Below are positions 22,457-33,982 of a DNA stretch of 64,000 nt, one piece after another; position 1 is the stretch's first letter, and the number at the start of each line of letters is the position of its first letter. The stretch lies in NCBI RefSeq assembly GCF_043290135.1, contig NC_134710.1, positions 250,034,092 through 250,098,091 of the forward strand, read 5' to 3'. The position numbers were made by a program, and so were the translations under genes. The stretch comes from Rhipicephalus microplus. Taxonomy: Eukaryota; Arthropoda; Arachnida; Ixodida; Ixodidae. The notes beneath the pieces are model-generated. The model made no database searches and had not been told where the DNA came from. It saw only the letters and a program-made list of their open reading frames with translations.

Positions 22457-23551
22457 CCGTAACTACTCGAATCTAACGCGCACCTTTTTTCCGGTTAAGC
22501 TAGTTCATAAATCGCATGCGCGTTAGAATCGAGTATGAAAACAATGAATACGGTCATACTATTGTTATCGGCATTTTCAAAATGGTCGCCCCCTTTGCGC
22601 GTCGGCCATTTCTGCCTATGTGTTTCCCATGTGCGGCACTTCGTACGTGTGCTGAGGAGTTCCTCATCTTGTAGTGCATTAGCATCGACGGCATGGAAGG
22701 ACTGACTCCAAAAACTCGAGTGCACCTCAATGCTGCTTTTAAAAGGGAAGTCATCGCGTGTGCAGAAACGAACGGAAATCGGGCCGCATCGCGGTCGTTC
22801 GGAGTTTTTGAAATGTGCGTGCGGGACTGGCGGAAACAAAAGCAGAAGATTGTCGACAGCAAAGCTTCACGCAAAGACTTCAGTGGACCACAGCAGCGTC
22901 GGTTTCCGCAAATTGAAGAGCTGCTCGGCGAGTATGTGCTTGAGCAGCGAGCGGCACAGCGGCCCGTGACAACAGAACTGCTCCAAGTGCGGGCTATGCA
23001 GTTAGCCTTAGAAAAAGGTCTAATGCGAAGCCAGTTTAAAGCGAGCAGGTGCTGGCTAACTAACTTTATGAAGAGGAAAGGCTTTTCCCTCCGAAAGTGA
23101 AGGGGCATATGCGAAAAGTTCTGCGGAAGAGTACGATAAAAAGCTTCACAGTTTTCACAGGTTCGTCCTAAACTTGCGGCACAACAACGGCTACCTGCTT
23201 GGGCAAATCGGGAATGCCGGTCAGGCGCCTCTTTACTTCGATATGCCTGGCACCGCAACCGTCGAGAAGAAGGGGGCAAAGCAAGTTCGCGTGCTGACGT
23301 CGGTCCACGGTAAAACTACAGTGACGGCAACGCTCTGTTACACGTCAGATGAGCACAAGCTTCCCCCCGTACCTCATATTTAAATGGAAGAGCTCCCGAA
23401 AGGAGTCGTTTTTTCTAGTGATGTGATCAAGCTGACCGGCGAGAAAAACGGATGCGCGTTGCTATCGATGTCATAATTTTTTTTTTTTTTTTGTCGTGGA
23501 AATCGGGTGCGCGTTACAATCGAAGGCGCGGTAGAATCGAGTAAATACGGT
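22457..23551 (+). mobile_element. Decayed pogo-type DNA transposon
   Basis: The ends CCGTAACTACTCGAATCTAA and (inverse) CCGTATTTACTCGATTCTAC form imperfect TIRs; further inside, AACGCGCACC pairs with GGTGCGCGTT. The element carries a broken transposase (22693-23430 and neighbouring frames) and is only ~1.1 kb, so the 3' part of the transposase gene is deleted. It inserted into a GGAGCAG-family repeat. Confidence 0.8.
22693..23430 (+). pseudogene. pogo/Tigger-like transposase remnant
   Basis: The first frame (22693-23100) encodes a helix-turn-helix DNA-binding region (FKREVIACAETNGNRAASRS, then VRDWRKQKQKI). A CENP-B-type second HTH follows (RFPQIEELLGEYVLEQRAAQ... SRCWLTNFMKRKGFSLRK). A frameshift near 23095 precedes the start of the DDE catalytic domain (PLYFDMPGTATVEKKGAKQV, then VTATLCYTSDEHKLPP) in another frame, which ends in a stop at 23383. 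Family members usually have an aspartate just before the 'xTPxxFDMP' segment; here the residue in NAGQAPLYF is glycine. The second half of the catalytic domain is missing. Inactive. Confidence 0.8.
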
Positions 23552-24463
23552 AGCTATTGGTGTTTCAGGAGCAGATCATACATTAATTGGAGCTCAGAGC
23601 ACTGTCGAAACATCACAGAATTTTGTTATTTATTGTGAAATATATTTACCAGACAACAATCAGTGTAAATTTCATGAAGCAAACAATGGCAGGTTGTCAA
23701 AAATGTGCTGTGAATGAGCTACACTTTAAAGTAATAGTATTTGTGGCAGAATTCAAATCAAACCAGAAAGTCTGAGTGCCACGTTTTAGAAGTAACCACA
23801 ATTCCATATAACTGTTGCTAAATAAGCAGTAGATAATTGGTATGAAAAAAAAAAAAAAGGAATCCTGTTCATTTTCACATTCCACCACACAAGCCTACAT
23901 GAATAAAAAAAAAACAAGCTGGCAAATGAGATATGCTTAATATGCTGGTTCTTGTTGCACAAATGAGATCAAAGCCAATAATGCTGCACATTAGTAGCAC
24001 ACTGGCACGATGGCACACAGATTATTCTCAGTTAGTTTAGGACTTATGAGTCGGTCAAAAAGTAAAAGTTCATCATTCTCATTCTCTCAGTGTCATTTTA
24101 GAGCAGATTTGGAACAATTACAAAAAAAAATTACTGCTTCGAGCAGCACTTTCATCACTGCAGTCAATACACCCTCCAAGAAATTTCGATATGGTTTCTG
24201 CCCCTTGTAGGAGTAACAGAGACAATGTTGCTAATGATAGAATTTATCACTTTCTCTTGTTCCCACGGTAGGTTTCTTGTATTTGTCAACATTTTGACAA
24301 TACATGTACAATTTATTGTAAATAATGCATTTTACCGTGTTCAGTTTTTACTCAAGCCAACACACACAATTTCGTTCGAATAGACCTGCAACAGGAGTGT
24401 GACACTAGCAGTCTAATCTCTTACTTTTTGAACAAGCCCCGAAAATAATGAAAAAAAAAATAC
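23552..24463. other. Intronic stretch; GGAGCAG remnants
   Basis: Has TCAGGAGCAGATC (about 23567-23578) and TTTTAGAGCAGATTTGGA (about 24092-24110), members of the dispersed family. Otherwise AT-rich and without a gene. Confidence 0.45.
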
Positions 24464-24532
24464 CTTGAGCTTAGCTTCGTGTAGTCCATAAGCTTTTTCA
24501 GTTGAGAACTTTCCACATCCCAAATCAAACTC
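24464..24532 (-). CDS. Exon g of the host helical-protein gene
   Basis: This 69-nt, 23-codon exon is phase 0 on both sides, with a TTCTTTTTAG acceptor and a GTATTT donor. It encodes EFDLGCGKFSTEKAYGLHEA and then KLK. The order 'F...G.KF...K.Y...EAKLK' resembles the segment of GBP/atlastin-like proteins where a glycine-containing turn precedes a helix ending in a lysine-leucine-lysine motif. A second frame is also open over this short exon, so the assignment relies on phase agreement with exons on both sides. It is the middle of a run of short exons. Confidence 0.75.
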
Positions 24533-25700
24533 CTAAAAAGAATCCATAAGGAAGAGTAAGTCTGTTTGGCATTTCATGACAAAGCAGCTGCACGTACTGT
24601 GGTCTAATTCAGTTGTGCGCATGACGAAAGTTGTGTCAGTATGTTATGCTCAAAAGCTAGTTGATTTGCATCAGTTGATGGTGATCCATGATTGCTCTTT
24701 GCAGAAAACATTGGAGAAACAACACAAGCATGCAAGTGCTAACTGTCGAATGAAGTTTTAAGCTCATACTTATACAATTTCAAAATATCCCACTGATATT
24801 TCATTAAAGATCTTGTACTTGTGTTGTGCAGCATTTTTTTCTTGAAGCAATCATGTCACGCTCATGAATGCAATTTTTTTATCAGAACAATATGGGGCAG
24901 GTCGAATTTTGTAATAAGAGCTGGGCTATGACAAATAATAAGTTGAGAACACAGGATTTCTTTAGGCTTTCATCACAGCTTCTTTTTTTTTTATGCAACC
25001 AAAAGTTTAAGACAGAAAAATTTTCTTTGTTAGACTTTAAATTATGCTCGTGCAGCCAAGAACTATGCATATTTCAATACATGAACACTGCAACACAAAG
25101 ATCATGCAGCACGAGCTTTCAGAGTGTCAGGTTTGTGATGATTTGAATCTTTCTTGCTACAGATGCACCTGAACTTAAAGGTGTGGCATATAGTGTACAA
25201 GGTGATAGGAAGGTCCTTTTGCACTTAAGAATTACAGGCTCAAGGCAGATCTATGAGAAAGGTTGTAATGTTACTTCTATGCCGAAAAACTGAAGCCATC
25301 AGGCATAGATAAGTGAGATTCTAAATCATTTAGACTTTTCACTATTAAAGGCTCATTATTTTAAAAGAAAACAAATTTCTAATTTTTGTGTTTGAATTTC
25401 ACACCATAATGTCAGGAGGACCTTCATAAATTTTAGTCCTTTACTTTTGCATTTTTGCCACACTGGCACAACAAATTTCACAGAAACTGGGTATTTTAGG
25501 TCTCTGGATAATTTAAAACGCAATGTAATGACTTATGAAGTCCCTAGCAAACACTGTCAAAATCTATTACATCACAGCAAGTTTCTCTCAGAATGTCAAG
25601 GTCCTGTCACCACATGTACTATTTTTACACATTTTTTGACTCATCAAAGTGTCTTCTTGTTGAAAGAGTAATGTTGTTATTGTGAAAGAGAAATTTACTA
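24533..25700. other. Intronic stretch, no gene seen
   Basis: AT-rich sequence between the host exon at 24464-24532 and the Tigger-like element. Short ORFs only. Confidence 0.5.
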
Positions 25701-26665
25701 CAGTCGAGCTCACATATAACGGCCCCACTTAAAACGAATGTTCGCTTAAAACGAACAATATCCGCGTGACCGTGAAAATATACATTGGTTCAATGGCACA
25801 AAATCGCACTTACAACAAACGTCTCTGAGCGCCGCTGATCGGCTACAGCGAACGAAGTCAGCGGTCTGCCGACTTCCCGGGAAACCAATTTCGACCACCG
25901 ATCAGGCATCGGCGAGGTGCCCATACATTCTTATTGTTAAACGCCGATTCTGCCTCAACGCCTCTCTAGTTGCTGCTCTCCCAGACCGCTTTTTATTACG
26001 CACCCCTCCGTCCTTTGTCCCCCCCCCGCTACTCTGAGTACTCCGCATCGCCAGACGAGGCCCGTGTTTTCACACTGCCACCGATATTTCGAAGACCGGT
26101 CAGCCACGTACCCTGTTTTGGATCGCTGGTGCTGTCGTTGGCGTCACCGGCCTGGAGTGACCAGACCATTTGCCAACATCGTCGGCCACCGACTGTATCC
26201 GATAGTCTGTGTCTAGTGCACGCCCGTACGCTACCCCACCGACTTTGATAATTTGCGATTCGTTTCGTGTTTAGGACTTGTTCTCGCTCACTTCGCACTC
26301 AACTCAGCATGCTTTCCGCGCGCGTGCGGAAGCGCAAAAATGGTTGCTAATTTACGCGGAACGAATCGTGAAATATCGAAGTTCGTGAAGCCATGCAAAC
26401 CTGCCGGTGCAACGAAACAATTTTTTGACCACGGCCGCCAATTCTTCGAACACCGCCGCGCGCACCGATTCAGGCGACCATGCACTTTTTTCAAGTTTTT
26501 CTACGTGCGAGTTTCGCGGACCTTGCAAGCAAGCTACCCAACCTGCCTCCTTCCCGAGTGTTTTGGTTTTCAAGGTCGCCCTCCCACCGCATCCTCCCCT
26601 CCCATTATCGCAACTCCTTGCCTTTCTCTCGCAAGTCTGCTCACCTCTCTTGATCACAACTAGAG

Positions 26666-27934
26666 TTACTGTATATGCTACCTTTAGGTAGCAGAATTGC
26701 GCCAAGGTACGCCATCTTGGGTTCAAAAGTCTTGCGGGAAAGCCACTAGCACCCACGTAGGAGCAACGCTCGCGCTTCAGAGTGCGACATTGTCCCTCAA
26801 TATTGAGGGACTATAGTATTACCGTGGATTTGTTTATTTTTTCACTTTCTTTCTATTTTTTTAATGTTATGAGTATACTCGGTTGCTCTGGTCACTCCTA
26901 GAAGCTTTGATTTGATGCTTACGTTCTTGGTATGTAATAATAAAACAAAGTGCTTCGGCTCGTTGAACCATTAAGATGGTTGGTTTATACTAGCTTTTTA
27001 TTTATGACAGGTTACACTAGCTTCGTCTTTTTTTCCGCTGTTTTTTTTTCATTTACAAATATAAAATTATTTTTGCACTTTAATCGCGATCGAGCCAGTT
27101 AGGGATAAAAATTTTTCATCGTGCTGGACTCATTCGTTAACTGTGTGAGGGAGCCAGGTGTAGTTTTATCATCTTCAACTGAATCGAGCTAGATAGCGAT
27201 CGATAGTACTCGTGCGACGCCTATGTTACACGCGGCTCTTTATTACGCTCGTATGACAATTGCGGCTCATGACAGTTAATTGATCTGAATCGTTGTTAAA
27301 CAGCCCTGTCGCTCCTAACATTCCTTCCGCGTAAGGTTTGAAAGTGGCATTAAATTCAGGTAATTCACACGCTAGCTGCAACACCTTGCCAATTTGAATA
27401 AGTCTAGTTTAACTTATTCTCCCTTTATTTTTAGTGTTATACCAGTCAGACCAATTGGGACGTATGCAGCCAACACACGCTGACCAACTCTGCATGTATA
27501 ACATAATCACTCCATCAGTGGGCAATACAAATTTAGCAAGTTTGCAGTGCCATCGATAGATAAAAAGAAATCAAACATTTATTCCTTCCTCACTGCACAT
27601 TAATTTTTTTCTAGCAACACCTGCTGCACACGCATCAAATCACATGGTCTGTAAGTAGTACAATTTACCACAGAATGCACTTGATACCACATTTCTCCCG
27701 ACCAACATGACTACAGTACCGAATAAGTGCGGTGAAAATAACAACAGACGATGTCAACAAAGTTTGATCTGCCCGGAATCATCATAGCGTTGGCTTCTCT
27801 GCAGTGCAGTTAAACCACTTATGACCACGTGATGGCACTCGGCGAATAGGGGCACGAAACTCCTGTAGGCGGAGTGAGCGGCGCTTGGAAAACAGAGGCG
27901 CAACTCTGCTACCTAAAGGTACCATATACAGTAA
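26666..27934. mobile_element. TIR element nested in the Tigger-like transposon
   Basis: The left terminus TTACTGTATATGCTACCTTT continues AGGTAGCAGAATTGCG. The right terminus is its near-perfect inverse, about 36 bp. The TIR itself contains a self-complementary CTACCTTTAGGTAG core, so each end can form a hairpin. The interior (about 1.2 kb) has no coding region. Superfamily unassigned; the target duplication was not resolved. Confidence 0.75.
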
Positions 27935-28189
27935 TTCTAATCACAACCCCTTCGCCCGTCTCCACCGCTCCGCGATGCCCTCCACGCTGGCTCGAATTAG
28001 TTTCGTTTTCTGACTGTAAACGGGCCCGGAGCTGTTCCACGCTCCCTGGCATGTGTGCCCCGTGTGCGCGTCTTGCTCGCTCTTGGTGTGTGGTCATGAT
28101 GGCCGACGGGAGGACTAGCACGCTTTTTCGTGCCGCTCAACAAACTGTCGAAAGACCGCATGGCTTGAGCGTAATCAGCGTGTTAGGTG

Positions 28190-28760
28190 CCGCGTTGTGG
28201 AGCGCTTGCTCATAGCTGTTGACCACCTGGCAGCCAACTTGCCACTTCGGGAATCCCTGTATTTAGCTGTGGAGATGACGCATATTTCGTGGGCAGCAGT
28301 GACGACTACATGCGCGCGAAACTGTTCTCGCGAGGCCGACTTTGTCGACGTCGGGCCAGATGCCGAGCCTGAAGCTTCTGAACTGCGGCGGCGAATTTTG
28401 GCCGCGCGTCGTCGACTCCGACCTGGGAGAGCGGGAGGGACATCTGTTGCGATGGTTTAATTACGGCCGATGATGACGCCGACACTGCGGAACCGTGCAC
28501 AGATTGGGGCATTGTGAATGAAGTACGTGGCGACAGCGATTTGGAAGAATCGAATTGCGAGAACAACGAAACTTTGGAGCCAGTGCCTCATGCAGCATAT
28601 GCCCCGGGCCTCGGCAAACGAGCACCCTGCCGTTTTAAATAAACTCGAGACCGCCCTTATCGCTTCTGTTCTTCGAAACACGAGCATCACAGACTTTTTG
28701 GGGCAAAAAAAAGTTTGTGTTTTCACTTGCAACTTCTTTTAAAAGCTGTGTTTCATTTAC
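28190..28760 (+). pseudogene. C-terminal remnant of a Tigger-type transposase
   Basis: The frame at 28197 reads DHLAANLPLRESLYLAVEMT, then ISWAAVTTTCARNC and READF. This matches the end of the DDE domain and following helix of Tigger-like transposases ('...A...W..V...T..NCF.KAGF'). Later segments shift frame repeatedly and contain stops, and the end of the gene lies just before the right TIR. DNA-binding and most catalytic parts are absent. Confidence 0.65.
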
Positions 28761-28828
28761 TACGAACTTCGGGATACAGAGAACGGATGCCGCGTCACGC
28801 TCAGGTTCGTTATAAGCGGGTTCGACTG

Positions 28829-29535
28829 TATTACATGAGAAATTGTTTTTCTATTCAGTGTCCTTAAAACTTAACAGAGTATCATGTCTCCCAACCAGTC
28901 ATGGCTGTAGGAAAATGTTAGCTTTTAAAAAAAAAGAAGGGGGGGGGGGGGGGGGATGGCAAGGATGAAAAGCATGCTAACATATTGCCTCTTCCGAGAG
29001 CCAATAAGTGCAAATGTGCGAAGACTAACACAACAGTTCTGTAATATATATATATAAATATATATATAGCTTCAATGACATATCACTGCACAGACACAGC
29101 CGCAGAAGCCTTGGTTCGTTTTATTCCTTCAAAGTTTGCTAAGGAACCCTGAAATACTATATATATATCCAATTCCAATGCGCCCCCGATTTTAAACCTG
29201 CACTTGAATTACACGGCCCCCACCCCCCAAAAAACATACAGCTGTATGTGGCAGTTTAAACGTCTGTAACCAAACCGTCTGACTGGTTTGAATCGTCTGT
29301 ACCCGTGCATGTGATTTTAAGGTCTATTTTTTTTTTCTTTCAATTTTCCCCCCAAAAAAGGTGCGTGTTCAAATTGGATAAATACGGTACTATTCAAGAC
29401 ATTCATCTACCCCAAATCCCCGTCACTGCAGCTGGGAATGAAACATGACTTTGAGCATAGCAGCAGAAATGAAATGGCTGCGGCACCGGCGGATGTGACT
29501 AATACAGCTAATATTAGTGAAAAATAATAACTTGC
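28829..29535. other. Intronic stretch with simple repeats
   Basis: Poly-A then poly-G run near 28926-28955 and short AT tracts near 29046-29068 and 29158-29168. No gene. Confidence 0.5.
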
Positions 29536-29627
29536 CGCAAAGGCTGCATCAATTCCAGCCTTCTTGAGCCGATCAAACTGCGCATCAGTTAAAAAACTTG
29601 TGAGAGTTACCTTAGATGATATCACAT
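29536..29627 (-). CDS. Exon f of the host helical-protein gene, with a non-canonical GC donor
   Basis: This 92-nt exon begins with two bases completing an Asp codon (acceptor TTTTTCAG) and then has 30 codons: VISSKVTLTSFLTDAQFDRL followed by KKAGIDAAFA. No good GT donor follows in phase. The exon edge reads TTTGCG followed by GCAAGT, the consensus for a minor-class GC-AG intron, and this keeps phase 0 with the exon at 24532-24464. A GT four bases later has a weak context (AA-GTTATT) and would put the next exon in a frame with an immediate stop. The 'AAFA-EF' junction makes a continuous helix. Confidence 0.75.
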
Positions 29628-30689
29628 CTGAAAAAGGAGAAGGAATGCACAGAACTGAATATATTAAACCAGTTTTTATAGGTTCATAAAGAAAAGCATG
29701 GCAGCGTTATATGATGCTTCAGTCTCAGTGCACCATGCATGCAAAGTGAGTGGAACATGGTCATTTAGTATACCATGGAATTGCAAGCTGGGTGAGTTGG
29801 ATAAATCTGGCGATGCAAAACGTATTTTTTTTATGCATGCAAATTTTTGTTAAGAGTGCACTTCTTATAAAAAGCAATAGCTCCGCTAAAACAAATGCTT
29901 TTAAAGGCGTCCTGCATCCCTTTTCTAAGAGATCATTAAATGACATCACTATCGGCGTTTATTGCCTCAGTATTGCCTCATGAATCTATTGCCACGGAAT
30001 TCGTCAAGAATGAGCAAAGCTACACTGGTTTGTCAGGTGCGTTGAGCCTTTTCTCTCTCTTCTTGTTCCAACAAACACATTAAAAGCACAGGGAAAGAAG
30101 CTATGTCAGCATGCGCATAACCTTGTGCACGCATGTAAAATGTTATAAATCTCTCTAAATATTTTTGTGTGCGGTGTTCTCACTGCGTGATGTTAGCAGA
30201 CTATGAGTGCTGCGCCAGGATGTTGTGGCACCCTGTGGCAAGTGCATCTGATACAAATGTCACTCTTGGTTTATTAACGAGAGTTCCAACAAAGAAAAAT
30301 GAGTGCTTAAACTTCCACTTCTTTCCTTCACTCTTGCTTTATATAAGCTATCGGCCAATAGCAGCAATACTATATGACCCCATACAGCAGCAGCCGGCAG
30401 CTCCGAAGAGAGTGAGAATGCGCCTTTCTATGAACAGAGGATGCTTGAGAAAGTGGCAACTTCGTGCAACACTTGTAAACTCTCCTTGTCGTGCACCACT
30501 GCAAGATGTGGCTATGGTGTTCACAGCAACATATGCTTTCTGCTGTATGTGTTTTTTTACTAAGTATGACTGGTGCTTCCACACTCCTTGAGAGACAGAG
30601 AAAGATAATTTATTGTAAGGCAGAGAGATTGGCCTCAGCTAGTCCGCCCTAGCCTGCTACTCTGTACAGCGGGTAAGGAAAGAGGAAAA
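29628..30689. other. Intronic stretch, no gene seen; repeat-like edge near 30.6 kb
   Basis: AT-rich intron. At 30590-30680 the sequence GAGAGACAGAGAAAGATAAT followed by TTATTGTAAGG looks like the terminus of another dispersed retroelement directly abutting the 740-bp repeat. The 140-codon plus ORF at 30169-30591 has no recognisable feature. Confidence 0.4.
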
Positions 30690-31160
30690 AAGTCCCAGCA
30701 TTGTCGCAAAGGCAAAGCAATGAACGTGATATTAACAAATTGGAAGGTAACGCGCAGAATGGCAAGCAGATCGAAACGCGCCCCGCGTTTTTCATGCACA
30801 AATGACTCACGAAACGTACTCACAGATACAGATGAATGCGAATAAGCGTCTCAGTTGTTACTTCGCTGTGTCTGAGCAGCGCGCCCTTTTCACAAACAAA
30901 AACTGTGCAACGATTGCAGTGACCTTTGTGCGCCCAGTAACTAAAACAGAATCGTTCTGGTGAAGGCGTAAGGCCAGCCAAGGCTTATAATTGTCCCCAC
31001 CGCGAGATAAGCAATCACATGCGTGAGCGTCCACGCTGCACCCTCTCCGCAGGGCAAAGTACGCGTGGGAGGAAAGAGCGCGCGCCGCCATGTTGTGACG
31101 ATGTGGCAACGCGCCATCTTGCTGGTAATGCTGAAAACACGACAGTTTCCCTCGAGACGT
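30690..31160. repeat. ~740-bp interspersed repeat, left part of an interrupted copy
   Basis: Aligns with the first ~470 bp of the intact copy at 20366-21101 and stops at CGAGACGT. The copy resumes at 38204 after the LINE. CGAGACGT/CGAGATGT on the two sides of the LINE is the candidate target-site duplication. Confidence 0.8.
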
Positions 31161-31412
31161 GCGAATGCTACGAGTGCACGAAAAGAGCGAACGCGCGTCA
31201 CATCGGCTCCTGCTCTTTTCGTGAGGACTGATGCAACCCTGCTTTACACTTCATCAAGATAGAGCCTATCATCTTCCTACCATCGCTCTGTACCAAAAGA
31301 CACCTCCCTTACAGGTGGGCCGATTTTCGGGCATTTTACGCCCACTTTTTGACCTCACCTCATGGGAGCTATGCACGCCCGACCGAGTGTTTAATGGAAC
31401 GCTGACTGAGTC

Positions 31413-32640
31413 GTGACTTCTCCATGGTCGCAGCCACACATGGCGGCCACCGCTCTTCGTGGATATGATCTCATAGCGTTGGTGTGGAAAGAAGCACTTA
31501 CTTCAATGCCCAAAAAATCTGTTCCGCCAACAAATATTGTGAATGAGGGATCGTTCACTGTGGTGGCCTTCGGCAAGGGTAGCCAGCAATCTAAAGCTAC
31601 CAAGGACTCTGCTACCAATAAGGCCACGTCCGCGAACATTCCGCTCGAAAGGAAGACATCCCGTGTACCGTGGCAGCCTACCGCTATGCCCCACATTGCT
31701 GCAGAAGACTTCCTCATCGTGCTGAAGCCTCTGGTCACGATGAATCTCAAAGATACTTTTAATCTAGGTGAACTAGGCGCCCAGCTCACTTCATATGTGA
31801 TCGCAACCACGAATGAATGTATCAGTGTGTGGCCCATGTGTGAGCAAAATATCGTTGTCTCAATCAAAGACATCAACTCTGCGAACCTTCTCTCACGAGA
31901 ATTCTCGCTCAAAACATCACAGGGTCCCCTATCGATGATGGACCACGTCAAGATCAGCAGAGAAGTGTGCCATGGCGTCATTACGGCACTAGAGCAGGAG
32001 ACCTCCAAGTCATTTAAAGCAAAGATCCACTGGCGTGGTGGAAGCATTGCTTTCATCAGAAAGCTTGGCAAGACTTCAATGGCCCTTATAACTTTTGAGG
32101 GCCGTCGCGTGCCACGTTTCGTGTACTACAACAATGTCGTGACGCCAGTATGCGAATACAGCAGCACCATTCCAGCCTGCTACCACCAATGTCGTGACGC
32201 CAGTATGCGAATACAACAGCACCATTCCAGCCTGCTACCACTGCGGGACAGTGGGGCACCAGGTGGAGCTGCGTCCCTACCCGAATGATCAATGCTGCGG
32301 CCATTGTGGTTAAGTTGTCAGTGCCTCTGAGGAGCAGATGGCACCGCACGAATGCAAGCCATCGTGCCTGGAGTGCGGTGAGAGACACCTCACCAGATTC
32401 CCGGCCTGCAAGGCAAGGTTTCGTTGCCTGCACCAGTCGGGTCGGCATCATGGCAGCCGCGGCTCGTCGAAGCAGCGGTCAACGCCCAAGACATCTGACG
32501 TCATGCAAGAAGGACGTCGACCCAGAACTACCGACCAAGCTACCAAGAACCCTGCTACCAGAGGGACCAGTCAGCAAGCACCACCTCGACCTAAGACATG
32601 AACGTCACAGCAGACATTATCCAAGACACCTGACCAGGGT
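31413..32640 (+). pseudogene. LINE ORF1 (gag-like, zinc knuckles), broken by a 55-bp tandem duplication
   Basis: A 240-codon open segment from 31413 encodes a gag-like nucleic-acid-binding protein. Just where the CCHC zinc knuckles begin (VVTPVCEYSSTIPACYH) a 55-bp block is tandemly duplicated (32132-32186 and 32187-32241); 55 is not a multiple of three, so the frame is lost. The second copy leads, in another frame, into CYHCGTVGH and then CGHCG and CLECGERH, a series of knuckles. One knuckle has lost its last cysteine (arginine in its place). ORF1 proteins of this type chaperone LINE RNA. Confidence 0.75.
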
Positions 32641-33289
32641 GCCCCGTGCTCCAAGCTGGGGGCTTTCCACCTCTGACTGACGCTGGCGCAACGGCCCCCT
32701 CCTCCTCCTCTTGCTCTTTCTTCCTCGCTTCCTCCCCCGAATTCCTCGAGCTCAAACAAGCGCTTGCTGCACTGCGGGCACAGAACGCGCAGCATCAAGC
32801 AAAATTGCCGCTTTGGAGACAGGTAGTGCACCAGACACCCAAGCGTCACCCCTCACCAACATTACCGTTGCCGCTTCAGAACCGACGCCCATGTGCATCA
32901 TTCCGTTCGTCTCGGAGCCCTCTAACACTGAAGAGCGATTTCACGCTATTGAAAGTACTATGAATGCTTTAATGACAGAACTCACCACCATAACCAAAAG
33001 CACTGAAACTCTTTCCGACACTGTCACCCAACAGGTGACGAGTAACATTAAAACTTGGCTCCACGGCGTAAACCCTCGAAGCCAAAGGACTAGTTCTCTG
33101 AAGGACGTTAATCGTCCCTTTAAGCTTTCAGATGCCATCAACCTCGCTAAAACCTCCACCGAAGATTCCGAGCTTCTAACTTGCACAGGGCGCCGATCTA
33201 GGGGTAGAGTCCCGCCCAGCTACCCCAAATTCTCAATATGACGACACTTCTTAATCGCTGCTCCCCATCGCCACCCTGAAAACTTCAGC

Positions 33290-33980
33290 TACTCTCTTTA
33301 ATTCAGTGGAACTGTAGAGGCACTAGGATAGGGCCAAACGGGCCTATTTTCGCCTCTATCTTGAAACCTTTGAACACCTATGTGCTGTCGTTGCCCTTCA
33401 GGAGCCCGGCAACACCGTGCACCTCTCAGGTTACAACACTTTTCAACGGGGCCCATTCACTTGCCTTCTTGTACATAAAACCTTCACTATGCAAGAGGTC
33501 GACCTTGAAATTTCAATACCGTACTCGTACACTATGGTCACAGTCTTTCCTCTGCGCAGAACCGTCCCCCTGGTGCACATCCTCAATGTTTATTGTGAAC
33601 CTAAACTAAATATATCACATTCGCTGACATCTCCAGCAGGGCACTGAAGCTTGCAGGGCAGGACCCCTTTTAGTAGCGGGTGACTTACACGCCCCTGGCA
33701 GGCTTTGGGGCTATTGCAAGGAAAGGATGCGTGGACGGAAACTTGCAGAACTAACTTCCACACTGGGCATGACTCTTCACACAGACCTTGCGCAACCATC
33801 CCGTGTAGGTAAATCTGTCAGCCAGGACACCTGCCCCGACCGAACATTCACGAAAAACATCAGACATGCAGACTGGTTCAATACCGAGGAAACCCTCGGT
33901 AGTGATCACTGCATTCCCAACACTACAATTTCGAGACGACCCCTACAACGCGATAAGACAGATGCTTGGGCTAGTTGGTG
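33290..33980 (+). pseudogene. LINE APE-type endonuclease region
   Basis: Motifs in order, spread over frames: IQWNCRG (N-x-R start of the fold), ALQEPG (catalytic Glu), ILNVYC, LLVAGDLHAPG (equivalent of GDFNAP), then LGSDHC (the SDH motif). All landmark residues of apurinic-type endonucleases can be seen, but at least two frameshifts separate them. The domain nicks target DNA during LINE insertion. The Penelope-like insertion cuts the ORF at 33983. Confidence 0.75.
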
Positions 33981-33982
33981 AT

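Larger units (their letters stand above)
25701..28828. mobile_element. Tigger-like DNA transposon with a second TIR element nested inside
   Basis: The left end CAGTCGAGCTCACATATAAC and the right end (inverse) CAGTCGAACCCGCTTATAAC are TIRs, flanked by TA on each side (25699-25700, 28829-28830). CAGTCGAACCCGCTTATAACG-type ends with a TA target are characteristic of Tigger/pogo elements. The interior keeps only the 3' end of a transposase gene (28190-28760) and GC-rich leader-like sequence at the 5' end. The middle is occupied by another TIR element at 26666-27934. Confidence 0.8.

Noticed and set aside
31391..32071. Minus 226-codon ORF
   Set aside because: Antisense shadow of LINE ORF1; no family resemblance and opposite to the clear gag-like frame.
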